Virus record (IMG/VR): IMGVR_UViG_3300042731_000297
Span: 1 to 21,688 of that record
Direction: 5' to 3' (one strand)
DNA: 21,688 nucleotides
Origin: a virus
This document shows positions 8,441-15,931 of this stretch, in pieces (position 1 is the stretch's first letter; each line of letters starts with the position of its first letter). The notes below the pieces were generated by a model. The model was not told the DNA's origin and searched no databases. It saw only the letters and a list, made by a program, of their open reading frames with translations. Position numbers and translations under genes: made by a program.

Positions 8441-8973
8441 ATCTTGGTAAATTCAAACTCTCCGAAGCGACCGCCCCAGACTTGTTCGGTGGTTCCTACA
8501 AGGAATCCACGATCAACTACATTATAATAGTCTACGCCAAGAGTTGCCTCGTTTCTGACATAGGTCATTTGATCTGCCTTGTAGGGAACCAAACACTCAC
8601 AACCGTCGATAGAACCGTTAAATTCGTTTTTATCTGGGTCGTAAGTCATAATTGTATCACACTTTGTCTTGTGTGTCAACCCCTTGTCGTACTTGATTTG
8701 CTCTAGATTTAGAGCACCCAAATAACGCCATTTTTCAAAGTCATAGTTAAGGACCCTAATCTGCCCATTAGGGTCTTCAACTGCTTCTACAATAAACTGC
8801 CTATATGGCGCATGTAGTTTGTAATTGTACGCTTGCTCACCATAAAACATGGTGTCCGTGCCAGGGACTTTATGATGAGTTAGGCGCACCATAGCGAACC
8901 TAGAGGGGTTGGAAAATGCCTGAACTTTGTTCTCCCACGTTCCCTCAAACCATTCTATAAATTTATCAATCAT
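8431..8973 (-). CDS. cpeT: CpeT-like phycobiliprotein chromophore lyase
   Basis: A 180-aa protein of the CpeT/CpcT family (Pfam CpeT). In cyanobacteria this family attaches bilins to phycobiliprotein cysteines. Family marks are the N-terminal helix with WENKVQAFSNPSRF (13-26), APYRQF (55-60), the middle FNGSIDGCECLVP segment (118-130), and the C-terminal DRGFLVGTTEQVWGGRFGEF core (154-173). cpeT homologues are well-known cyanophage auxiliary genes, which ties the host to marine Synechococcus or Prochlorococcus. The frame is open further upstream, to 9129, but the start at 8973 is chosen because it overlaps the previous stop (ATGATTGA) and begins the conserved region. The TAG stop lies inside tRNA-Thr. 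Confidence 0.85.
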   Translation of the reverse strand: MIDKFIEWFEGTWENKVQAFSNPSRFAMVRLTHHKVPGTDTMFYGEQAYNYKLHAPYRQFIVEAVEDPNGQIRVLNYDFEKWRYLGALNLEQIKYDKGLTHKTKCDTIMTYDPDKNEFNGSIDGCECLVPYKADQMTYVRNEATLGVDYYNVVDRGFLVGTTEQVWGGRFGEFEFTKMPL

Positions 8974-9232
8974 CTTTAGGTAATAGTTCTGGATTGTCAA
9001 CAGTGAGTTCAAACATACATGGATGACATTCCTCCGCCATGAGATATGAAGACCATTTGTACAGTTCTTCATCATCCCAGTCTCGTCCTTCCAACGCTTC
9101 TGTTTGAATCGCTGGATGATCTTGGACAATCAGCGGAAGTTCGTCAAAGGTATATGGTATACCTTGAATGAAATACATCCGCACTACCATGCCCATGTAA
9201 AAAGCATACGACTGTGTTAGTGTGTATTCCAT
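8966..9232 (-). CDS. Small protein of unknown function (88 aa)
   Basis: I do not recognise this gene. It is an acidic 88-aa protein with an aromatic N-terminal half (YAFYMGMVVRMYFIQ, probably amphipathic rather than a true membrane span) and an acidic C-terminus ending KDD. It has C77 and C80 separated by HP? only loosely, as ECHPC, which is a possible metal or redox pair. It overlaps cpeT by 8 nt, so the two are likely translated together. An ACTAAATA motif lies 18 nt before its ATG. Confidence 0.7.
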   Translation of the reverse strand: MEYTLTQSYAFYMGMVVRMYFIQGIPYTFDELPLIVQDHPAIQTEALEGRDWDDEELYKWSSYLMAEECHPCMFELTVDNPELLPKDD

Positions 9233-9250
9233 AACATTTCCACTACATTT

Positions 9251-9258
9251 TATTTAGT
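9251..9258 (-). promoter_or_regulatory. Late-promoter-like octamer ACTAAATA
   Basis: The octamer matches 6 of 8 positions of TATAAATA and sits between tRNA-Leu(TAA) and the 88-aa gene, 18 nt before that ATG. The same octamer has nearly the same spacing before the genes starting at 14534 and 18417. Confidence 0.45.
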
Positions 9259-9265
9259 AGCGGAA

Positions 9266-9350
9266 TAGGGCAAGCGAGACTTGAACTCGCACGACTGTAA
9301 TAGTCAACAGATTTTAAGTCTGGTGTGTCTACCGATTCCACCACTGCCCC
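9266..9350 (-). tRNA. tRNA-Leu(TAA)
   Basis: An 85-nt class II tRNA. The acceptor GGGGCAG pairs with TTGCCCT (two G-U pairs), with discriminator A. The D-arm region is TGGTGGAATCGGTAGACAC, the anticodon loop is CTTAAAA (anticodon TAA), there is a long variable arm, and the T-arm is GCGAG-TTCAAGT-CTCGC. A sigma70-type promoter lies directly upstream. Confidence 0.93.
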
Positions 9351-9363
9351 TTGGGACCTCTGT

Positions 9364-9392
9364 ATTATATCACAGAAACATCCCTTTGTCAC
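9364..9392 (-). promoter_or_regulatory. Sigma70-type promoter, extended -10, for tRNA-Leu(TAA)
   Basis: The minus strand has GTGACA (9392-9387), a 17-nt spacer and TATAAT (9369-9364), preceded by TG at the extended -10 position. The TGA stop of the glutaredoxin gene supplies that TG. Transcription would start near 9357, about 7 nt before the tRNA 5' end. The -35 matches 5 of 6 and the -10 matches 6 of 6. Confidence 0.7.
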
Positions 9393-9615
9393 TCATATAA
9401 CGAAGTGCTTCCTTCATTCCACCAATATGCTTGTCGCCAATGGCAATTTGTGGAAAAGTAGCATCTTCGCCAAATTCTTGCTGAAATGCATTCTGGGTAA
9501 AGTGCTTATCTAGACGATATTCAAGATATTCGTCGATATTCTTCAAATCTTGGAGCAACATGCCCATGCGCTCACACTCTTGACTGCCGTTACTGTAGAT
9601 TACTGCTGTGGTCAT
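9370..9615 (-). CDS. Glutaredoxin-like protein (single-cysteine variant)
   Basis: An 81-aa thioredoxin-fold protein. It has a beta1 strand AVIYSN (4-9), an active-site loop with only C14 (C-E-R-M instead of C-x-x-C), the cis-proline motif TFPQIAIG (53-60) and the glutathione-binding HIGG motif (63-66). Family members use glutathione to reduce disulfides, for example to supply ribonucleotide reductase, and cyanophages often carry one. The loss of the second cysteine implies a monothiol mechanism (deglutathionylation) or loss of dithiol reductase activity. It overlaps the preceding small gene by 26 nt, and its stop forms part of the next promoter. Confidence 0.8.
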   Translation of the reverse strand: MTTAVIYSNGSQECERMGMLLQDLKNIDEYLEYRLDKHFTQNAFQQEFGEDATFPQIAIGDKHIGGMKEALRYMSDKGMFL

Positions 9616-9727
9616 ATTCGATGACGATTTTTTTGTGTTGAGTTTTTTTGTCGCAACAAACGATATATTGTACTTCAGCGTCTAATAACTCGCCAACCTT
9701 CTCTAGGAGATTTTTGGCGATATTCAT
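9590..9727 (-). CDS. Small protein of unknown function (45 aa)
   Basis: I do not recognise the family. The frame is open from 9799, but ATG at 9727 is preferred: it lies one base after the TAA stop of the upstream gene (TAATATG), and the sequence looks structured from there. The protein has an amphipathic helix NIAKNLLEKVGELLDAE followed by beta-like VQYIVCC and KIVIEYDH strands, with adjacent cysteines 28-29. It overlaps the glutaredoxin start by 26 nt. Confidence 0.6.
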   Translation of the reverse strand: MNIAKNLLEKVGELLDAEVQYIVCCDKKTQHKKIVIEYDHSSNLQ

Positions 9728-9728
9728 A

Positions 9729-10043
9729 TTAGTCACGCTGACGCCAGTCGTCTGGTTTGTCTCTTCCGAACCATTCGTTGATGTCATCTGCACCGTCAAA
9801 TCCAGTTTTGTAGTTATTTGGGTCAGGATCGCCCAAACCCATTTTGTTCATAAAATCGTCCATGCTACCCTCTTGGATATCTTGAGCAGCTTGTCTTCGT
9901 GCCTTGTTTAACCAATCTCGGGCAGTAGTGTGTCTCTTGGCGAGTTTTTCTGCCCAGATCATGTCGTCAAGTTTGACTTCTTCCTTATTTGCAATTTTCT
10001 TGCAGATGAACTCCAAACGGAGTCTGTACTGGGTAGACAGCAT
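9729..10043 (-). CDS. Conserved-looking cyanophage hypothetical protein (104 aa)
   Basis: A 104-aa, mostly helical, charged protein. The N-terminal half (RLEFICKKIANKEEV, WAEKLAKRHTTARDWLNKARRQA) is likely helical. The C-terminal half is acidic (GLGDPDPNNYKTGFDGADD) and ends INEWFGRDKPDDWRQRD. From memory the tail and the MIWAEKLAK stretch resemble a small protein of many T4-like cyanophages; its function is unknown. It starts 3 nt after the previous stop and is co-transcribed with it. Confidence 0.75.
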   Translation of the reverse strand: MLSTQYRLRLEFICKKIANKEEVKLDDMIWAEKLAKRHTTARDWLNKARRQAAQDIQEGSMDDFMNKMGLGDPDPNNYKTGFDGADDINEWFGRDKPDDWRQRD

Positions 10044-10046
10044 AAA

Positions 10047-10241
10047 TCACTCGCGCAGTTTTAGCTCTAGATCTTCGAGTTTGTGATACTCTGCATGTGC
10101 CGCTTCTTGGCGGTCACATACAATATTTAGAATGTCACCCACAATGATGTCATTCTCAACATAGTCATCAAGGTATTTGTCGATTGCTTCCTTCAAATAC
10201 CGATATCTATGCCACTCTGGTGAATATGGTTTGTAGTGCAT
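10047..10241 (-). CDS. Conserved-looking cyanophage hypothetical protein (64 aa)
   Basis: A 64-aa, mostly helical protein with many aromatic residues at the start (HYKPYSPEWHRYRYL) and an acidic middle. Its function is unknown. It is the first gene after a perfect sigma70 promoter, and its ATG is only about 15 nt from the predicted transcription start with no clear Shine-Dalgarno site, so translation may be nearly leaderless. Confidence 0.72.
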   Translation of the reverse strand: MHYKPYSPEWHRYRYLKEAIDKYLDDYVENDIIVGDILNIVCDRQEAAHAEYHKLEDLELKLRE

Positions 10242-10263
10242 GATAAAGCGATTTCATACAACG

Positions 10264-10292
10264 ATTATAGGGCAATGTCGCCGTTTTGTCAA
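10264..10292 (-). promoter_or_regulatory. Perfect sigma70 promoter TTGACA-17-TATAAT
   Basis: The -35 TTGACA (10292-10287) and the -10 TATAAT (10269-10264) both match the consensus fully and are separated by 17 nt. It lies between the needle gene and the small-gene block. It should be read by unmodified host RNA polymerase, as for early phage genes, and gives the tRNA/metabolic block its own early start. Confidence 0.8.
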
Positions 10293-10359
10293 CTCGACCT
10301 TCAGGACGAAAAATTGGTGGCGAATTTTTTTCGGAATTCTGGTAACCGAAAGTCGAATT

Positions 10360-11475
10360 TCAGTTGAGGAAGATCGACAGACCTTTGATGGTTAGTGTAC
10401 CAGCTGGGTTCATGATGTCAAGTGTACCTACCTTGTTAGTAACAATACTGTTGCCTTTCATAGCAGTGATAGCAAACGCAGCGCCAGATTTCATGAGGAA
10501 TCCCATCTTATTGACACCTAGAGTCAAGGAATAGGTCTGTGTAGGTGGTTTCTTGTCAGTAATTGATTTGAGACCAAAGATTTTCTCTTCCTTTGGACCA
10601 TAAATTTTTTCAACTACCTTCCCTAAAGTTTTAAGTTGATAGCTACCAGTTATTGAAGTCAAGTTAATGTTCTTCAGTGACCTCACATTATAGCGTCCAC
10701 CCTGAACATCAACCTCATAACTTCCTTGGATCTTATGAGTAACGTCACCAGAGGTGTTAATAACATGAGTAGCGCCAGGTTTAATCTGCTGGTCAACTAC
10801 AACCTCACCAGTTCCTTTGGTGATCTTACGACCATCAATGTTCTCATTCAAAAATTCTGCATCAAATGTGATGTCGCCCGCAAATACATTAAACTTGCCG
10901 CTACCATCACCAACCTCAATGTTAACAACTTCTCCTGCTTTGAGTGTTAGAGTCTTAATAGCATGGATAAGTACGTTGTCTCCCTTAATACCACAGTTAT
11001 CTCCTGACGCTTCAATTGCGACAGCTCCCTCCGCCATAACGGAGTAAGCAGGATCCTCTTTAGTTGCGCTTCCAGTTCCTGTTCTTGTAGATCCAACTCG
11101 CTCCGAATCTTTTGGACCCGTTGCTTGAATAGCAATAGTTCCAGATGCTTTCTGAATTTGATCACCTGTATTCATGATCAGTTTGCCACCACAACCTGCT
11201 TGTCCTGGCACGCCAGTAGAGAACGTCATGTTGCCGTTCTCATCAAAGAACATGGCACTTTGACCATTGGTGACAGTGTAACCACCTGGTTGTCCGTCGT
11301 CACCCCTCCAACTCATACACGTCCAACCATCAGACACCCAGTGTACTGTTGGTTTACCATTACAAAATGCATCGTCAGATACGTTTGCTTTTCTACCACC
11401 AGCTGGTTCTGCCGCAGGTTGCCCCGAAGCAGAACTCTGATGTTGATTATCGACGTTTGGTTTAATATCAGACAT
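10360..11475 (-). CDS. Beta-helical cell-puncturing needle (gp5 C-terminal-domain-like)
   Basis: A 371-aa protein from ATG at 11475; an ATG three codons upstream would give 374 aa. The preferred start shares its A with the upstream stop (TAATG), so translation is coupled to the gp5-like gene. After a Gly/Ser/Ala linker and a W/C-rich strand region (VHWVSDGWTCMSWRGDD), the protein is a long series of short beta strands with turn repeats (SGTIAIQATG, GAVAIEASGD, NVLIHAIKTLTLKAGE, GSYEVDVQGGRYNVRS). This pattern is typical of the trimeric gp5C/VgrG-type needle. In T4 this needle is the C-terminal part of gp5; here it is a separate gene. It would form the tip that pierces the outer membrane. Confidence 0.75.
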   Translation of the reverse strand: MSDIKPNVDNQHQSSASGQPAAEPAGGRKANVSDDAFCNGKPTVHWVSDGWTCMSWRGDDGQPGGYTVTNGQSAMFFDENGNMTFSTGVPGQAGCGGKLIMNTGDQIQKASGTIAIQATGPKDSERVGSTRTGTGSATKEDPAYSVMAEGAVAIEASGDNCGIKGDNVLIHAIKTLTLKAGEVVNIEVGDGSGKFNVFAGDITFDAEFLNENIDGRKITKGTGEVVVDQQIKPGATHVINTSGDVTHKIQGSYEVDVQGGRYNVRSLKNINLTSITGSYQLKTLGKVVEKIYGPKEEKIFGLKSITDKKPPTQTYSLTLGVNKMGFLMKSGAAFAITAMKGNSIVTNKVGTLDIMNPAGTLTIKGLSIFLN

Positions 11476-14400
11476 TATGGGCAATCAATATAACGACCAG
11501 TTCCAATCTTAACGAGTCCTCTGCTGTTGAGATCCTCGGAGGAGAGACAAATCATGTTTGGTAGAACAATAGCACCAGATCCTCCACCACCAATCAGTTT
11601 AACGACTGGTTTCTTATCATTGTATGTCTTTGTTCTGTCCTTGATCTGGACACTCGTAACATATCCTCTTTCATCAATGATAGCAGTTGCCAAATTTGGA
11701 TCTCCATTTATGTATACTTCGGGAGCAGACGTATATCTGATACCAGGAGAGATAAGAGTAAAGGAATCGATGATGCATTGTACATCATTATCTTCTGCTA
11801 GGTTACGTTTGTATCCTAGTCCACCTCTAGTAACTCTAATCTCCGACACAAATCCGTTGGTGTCAAGAAGAGCGATAGCAGTAGCACCATATCCTTCTCC
11901 AGAGATGATAACTTGAGGTGCTTCAGAGTATGACTCACCAGTATCACTGATAGGGATGCTAACAATAGATCCATCGGAACCAGTGATAGGATCACCTGCC
12001 TTTGGTTTGTTAGGAACGTATTCAGGTACAGTATCTTTCTCATCATCATCGTTGACGCCATCACCATCTAGATCCTCAAACCCACCACTAGAGAAGATGG
12101 TTGCTTGGGCTCTTGCACTTGTTCCCATGATTCTGAAGTCCACAAGTTCAGCAGGTTCTATTCTTTCGTCCTCCAAGATACCAACGACAACTCTTGCTTG
12201 GTTGTCTTTGATCTTGAATTTACCAGAGATTGTACCACCAACAAAATCATTGGCGTCAACATCACCCAGAATAATCCAATCAAACTCTGTGTTGTCATCA
12301 ACATTCTCACTTGTGATAGAGAAAATGATGTCCTCACCCTCTATGTAAGCAGGTTTGTCAGTGGTAACAGAGATGCTAGATTCACCTCCCAATTCAGGAT
12401 CAAGTATCGAATCAGGGAACAGAGATTCTTCATAGTCTGCTGCAATATCTGTGTCAGCAAAAGAACCTGTATCGAAGTTTGCGTCAGCAAGTTCAGTATT
12501 TCCTGGATCAAACAGAGTGAATCTAAACGTTTGGATTCTACCCAACTCAATCTCTTCCTGCATGGTAAGAGTAACCGTGCCTCTACAACGTGGGATAGAG
12601 ATTGTTTGTAGATCTCCTTCCTCGTCAAGGAATTCTTCTGTTAGAGTTTCATATTCAGATACCGTAACAGTTCCTGTGAGAGATGGATTAGCATCATCAA
12701 TGTACTCTTCTACTATATCACCAGTCAACTCATAAGTCAAGACCGCGCCGTGTGCTACGTTAGAAGTGTTGATGGTGAATGTTACAGTATCACCACCAGC
12801 AACGATGGTTGGATCACCAATGACAGAGTAAACCTTGCTGCCATCAAAGGTGACAGGCAGTGAGATGTCATCGTCATCATCGTCATCATCTGGACCACCA
12901 AAGATATCATCTGGGATGTCATCATCATCTGGGAATCCATCGTCGTCATCGTCATCAGGATCGTCAGGTGGAATCACATCACGATCAAACTCTGGTGTGT
13001 CGGGTCTACCAGGACCAGGTGGTTCTGGTGGACCAGGTGGTTCTGGGATTGGTTCTGCTGGGATACCACCAACAAAAATAACTCTAGTTCCTTTAGGATC
13101 TAGGTAGTCTTGACTCTCTTCACAGTAGAATCTCTCACCAGTATCACCCGCTTCGATATCATCGAGCAGTTTGTCTAACCAATCATCCTCATCTTCGTCC
13201 TTGGAACAGTCAGTACACTTAACAGTTTCCTTTGGACAGTTACTATCAGGACCACTACAAGAGATGCCTAGGAATGACATGACCTTCGAGATAGCACCGC
13301 CGATCATGTTCAACGGTGCCGCTATAATTGATAGTATACTTTGCAAAGGTCCAAGTATACTGTTTATCAAACCATCAATAAGTTCTAGGATCTTATTGAT
13401 GATACCTTCTACCAAGTTAATGACTGCACATGCTGCTGGAGCGAAGACATCCATGATAAAATTGAACAGCAAGTTCGTTAGGAACGCTGCAATTCTGTCG
13501 GTGATATTCTCGATGGAACAACCAAGTGCTTTTAGGATCTGCTCAAGTACCTTCTGAATTCCATCGAGCAAGCGACCTTTCTTGCCAACAGATTTTTCAG
13601 TTTGTTGTGTATCCTTGGGTACTTTCTCTTTCTGTTGTTTGAATACCTCAATACCTAACAGACCGTTGATTAGATTTTGAATACCCTCACGGAGATTCCT
13701 AATGATTTCAGACTGGGTGCGACCTAGCAAACTACGGACAAGTCTAGTGACTCTACCGATATGATGTCTAGCAATCGCTACCTTATCATACAAGAAACCA
13801 TTAACCTTACTGACATAGAAGTTACCTAACTGACCACCAGATGCTTGGTTAGCAGCGAGCATCTCACCAATGATGTTCTGCATCTGCTTACCGAAGTTAC
13901 TCTCCGTACCACACTTGGGGTTGGCAATAGTAACACAGTTCTGTGATCCAATAGGATTAGTCTCGCTATGCTTTCCACGTAGAGCAGCGATGATAGCAGG
14001 AGCACCCTTCTCCTCATTAGAACGAGCAGCAGCTGGTTCACCACCATCTATGTTAGCACCAGTCTCTGGGTCGGTTCCGTTGGTGCTATCTTGAGACCTA
14101 TCCATCTGTGGGAGAACATCAGCAGCACGTTGCCTCTGCAGTCCTCGGGGACCATCGCCACCACCTTGACTGTCCTGATTGACAACAACAGTAGATGCTT
14201 TGGTGTGACCAATAGATCCCATGATGACAGGCTTCTGCCTATCATTGTCAAGGAAGAAACCAATGACCCAGTTGCCTGCACGAAGTTCTGCAGTAGCACT
14301 TGACTTACCATCACTGAATGGTGTAGTCACAGGCATGACTACGTTTGCCCAAGGCAGTTGATCTGTTGGTGTCTGCTGTCCCTCCTTCAGGTGTACACCA

Positions 14401-14534
14401 ACGATACGCACACGATATCTACCAGATTTCTTGGGGTCACTCTCTCTCCCCGTCTCAACCTGTCCAATCCACCAGTTGAAACCATCAGAACCTATTGAGT
14501 TTGTCTGTAATAATGAAGATAATACTGGATCCAT
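11475..14534 (-). CDS. gp5-like baseplate hub OB-fold protein without lysozyme domain
   Basis: A 1019-aa protein. Residues 1 to about 110 form a gp5-type OB fold (NWWIGQVE, GRYRVRIVGVH, LPWANVVMPV, AGNWVIGFFLDN, PVIMGSIGHT) that in T4 sits on the gp27 ring. No T4-lysozyme-like domain follows. Instead there is a linker, then a very hydrophobic helical stretch (about 285-420), a cysteine cluster (CSGPDSNC...CTDC, about 423-445), a Pro/Asp-rich linker with runs of six to eight Asp (about 490-560), Ig/Calx-beta-like domains (about 570-815), a DLDGDGVNDDDE calcium loop (about 820) and repeated G..Y..AP.V.I strands to the end. It follows the gp27-like gene after 17 nt and is coupled to the needle gene. 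I infer a spike platform that displays the separate needle. Confidence 0.78.
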   Translation of the reverse strand: MDPVLSSLLQTNSIGSDGFNWWIGQVETGRESDPKKSGRYRVRIVGVHLKEGQQTPTDQLPWANVVMPVTTPFSDGKSSATAELRAGNWVIGFFLDNDRQKPVIMGSIGHTKASTVVVNQDSQGGGDGPRGLQRQRAADVLPQMDRSQDSTNGTDPETGANIDGGEPAAARSNEEKGAPAIIAALRGKHSETNPIGSQNCVTIANPKCGTESNFGKQMQNIIGEMLAANQASGGQLGNFYVSKVNGFLYDKVAIARHHIGRVTRLVRSLLGRTQSEIIRNLREGIQNLINGLLGIEVFKQQKEKVPKDTQQTEKSVGKKGRLLDGIQKVLEQILKALGCSIENITDRIAAFLTNLLFNFIMDVFAPAACAVINLVEGIINKILELIDGLINSILGPLQSILSIIAAPLNMIGGAISKVMSFLGISCSGPDSNCPKETVKCTDCSKDEDEDDWLDKLLDDIEAGDTGERFYCEESQDYLDPKGTRVIFVGGIPAEPIPEPPGPPEPPGPGRPDTPEFDRDVIPPDDPDDDDDDGFPDDDDIPDDIFGGPDDDDDDDDISLPVTFDGSKVYSVIGDPTIVAGGDTVTFTINTSNVAHGAVLTYELTGDIVEEYIDDANPSLTGTVTVSEYETLTEEFLDEEGDLQTISIPRCRGTVTLTMQEEIELGRIQTFRFTLFDPGNTELADANFDTGSFADTDIAADYEESLFPDSILDPELGGESSISVTTDKPAYIEGEDIIFSITSENVDDNTEFDWIILGDVDANDFVGGTISGKFKIKDNQARVVVGILEDERIEPAELVDFRIMGTSARAQATIFSSGGFEDLDGDGVNDDDEKDTVPEYVPNKPKAGDPITGSDGSIVSIPISDTGESYSEAPQVIISGEGYGATAIALLDTNGFVSEIRVTRGGLGYKRNLAEDNDVQCIIDSFTLISPGIRYTSAPEVYINGDPNLATAIIDERGYVTSVQIKDRTKTYNDKKPVVKLIGGGGSGAIVLPNMICLSSEDLNSRGLVKIGTGRYIDCP

Positions 14535-14551
14535 ACCAATAAGGTTTATTT

Positions 14552-15931
14552 TTATTTAGTTGTCGTATTGGACTCTTCGTTAGGTCTACCGTAAGAGTCT
14601 CTAACTAGAGTCAAGTATGTGTTTGCTCTTCTTGCTTTTGTTTCACATGCGTGATTAAGTTTGGCGACCAAGTAAACACCACTGTGCTCTGGATCATATA
14701 GATCTGGTTGTCTATCTTGTGTTGGAATCTGGTTAGGTATTCTTATCTCAACAGTAGAACCAACCCTCAAGTCAAGTCTAACAGGAACTGTGATCAATAC
14801 CTGCTGATTGTTCTGCGACTCAAGTCTAGCGATGCTCTGTGCAATATAATTCTTTTGCCAGTCAGGAAACTCGGCAGTGTTTTGTTTACCTCCGTCTGGT
14901 TTCTCTGGTGATGCTACCTCGACACCATCAAACCAGGTCTCATGGTCAATCAACACCGACATGATTCTACTTGGAGTAGCTGCTAGATCTGCCTGTCCTT
15001 TAGCAAGACCCGACTGCGATCCAAGATGCTCCATGTCATCGAAAGAATCTTGTAGTTTATAGTTGTACTCTTCGTATGCACCTGTGCTGTAGTTGTAGAA
15101 ACAGATAACATTAGAGAACGTACCCATCCTCAACTTGGTAAGGATGTCAATCTCTTGCTGGAAGTCAATACTTAAAATCTTTTGCTGCTTTGATGCACCA
15201 GCGACAGCATCAGTCTCTTGCGTGAATATTTCTACTGGAGGATTCTTATCGGTAGAATTCAATCTATCAATAGAATTGAAGTAGTATCCGTCTACGTTCT
15301 GGTAGAAATAATATCCTGCACTACCAGTTGACTTTGCAAACTCACCTGTGACACTGTTGCTTGAGTTGTTTACCTTACTGTCTTCAGCGACGGTCTTCAT
15401 TCTCATAGACTCAATGATAGAGAAGGGAGTCTTCTTACCAGGAAAGAATCTAACCTTAAACATTGCAGGATCTGTTTTAATCCTGTCACCAGCAACACCA
15501 AGTTCTTCTGTCAATAATTTTCTGACGATACCATCTCCCTTTCCAGTAAGTATAGTACCAACTCTCTTGGATTCATTGAGCAATGCCTCTGCAGAGATCA
15601 ACCCAAGAGAATACTTCTGGAATCTATCACCAGAGAATCTACTGTGGATTCTAAAGACCTTGAAGTTATATACCTGCTTCAGTTTTCCATCATCGTCACC
15701 AATTTGTACCATAGTAATCTTGATATCTTCATACCCCTGAATAGGTAGAGATGAGATCAAGTTAGCACCTGTGTCAACCAACTCCAAGTTTGCCTCGAAT
15801 GTTGGGAGACTAATGTTCTCGAAGTAATCAAACCTGACGACTAGATCGGTAATGTTTTGCTTGTCACCATCAACTGAAGTAATGATACATTCTTCTAGTT
15901 GTAAGTCAGCAGCGTATGATAACTCGGACAT
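14552..15931 (-). CDS. gp27-like baseplate hub protein
   Basis: A 459-aa protein. The N-terminal part (DLVVRFDYFENISLPTFEA...YEDIKITM) and a later barrel segment fit the gp27/phage late-control D hub fold. The C-terminus has a second barrel (VRLDLRVGSTVEIRIPN...GVYLVAKLNH...YLTLVRDSYG) as in hub proteins of contractile tails. The trimeric hub joins the tail tube to the gp5 spike, and the gene directly precedes the gp5-like gene as expected for partners. T4 gp27 is shorter (about 390 aa). The start ATG shares a base with the upstream stop (TAATG). The assignment rests on pattern and position. Confidence 0.72.
   Translation of the reverse strand: MSELSYAADLQLEECIITSVDGDKQNITDLVVRFDYFENISLPTFEANLELVDTGANLISSLPIQGYEDIKITMVQIGDDDGKLKQVYNFKVFRIHSRFSGDRFQKYSLGLISAEALLNESKRVGTILTGKGDGIVRKLLTEELGVAGDRIKTDPAMFKVRFFPGKKTPFSIIESMRMKTVAEDSKVNNSSNSVTGEFAKSTGSAGYYFYQNVDGYYFNSIDRLNSTDKNPPVEIFTQETDAVAGASKQQKILSIDFQQEIDILTKLRMGTFSNVICFYNYSTGAYEEYNYKLQDSFDDMEHLGSQSGLAKGQADLAATPSRIMSVLIDHETWFDGVEVASPEKPDGGKQNTAEFPDWQKNYIAQSIARLESQNNQQVLITVPVRLDLRVGSTVEIRIPNQIPTQDRQPDLYDPEHSGVYLVAKLNHACETKARRANTYLTLVRDSYGRPNEESNTTTK
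14553..14560 (-). promoter_or_regulatory. Late-promoter-like octamer ACTAAATA before the gp5-like gene
   Basis: The octamer overlaps the last codons and stop of the gp27-like gene (ACT AAA TAA) and ends 18 nt before the gp5-like ATG. The spacing matches the copies at 9251 and 18437. It could allow extra late transcription of gp5 and the needle. Confidence 0.45.

Noticed and set aside
8974-9129. Longer N-terminus for the CpeT-like protein
   Set aside because: The extra 52 residues lie over the 88-aa gene in another frame and do not resemble the family. ATG at 8973 fits the overlap with the previous stop.
9728-9799. Longer N-terminus (69 aa) for the 45-aa protein
   Set aside because: The extra 24 residues overlap the 104-aa gene and look like low-complexity shadow sequence. 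ATG at 9727 sits one base after the previous stop.
10329-10351. 6-bp hairpin TTTCGG/CCGAAA after the needle gene
   Set aside because: On the coding strand it is followed by A residues, not T, and has an 11-nt loop, so it is not a convincing terminator.
12835-13107. Ser/Gly-rich plus-strand frame
   Set aside because: It is the complement of the Asp/Pro-rich linker of the gp5-like gene (GAT/GAC repeats read as Ser codons).
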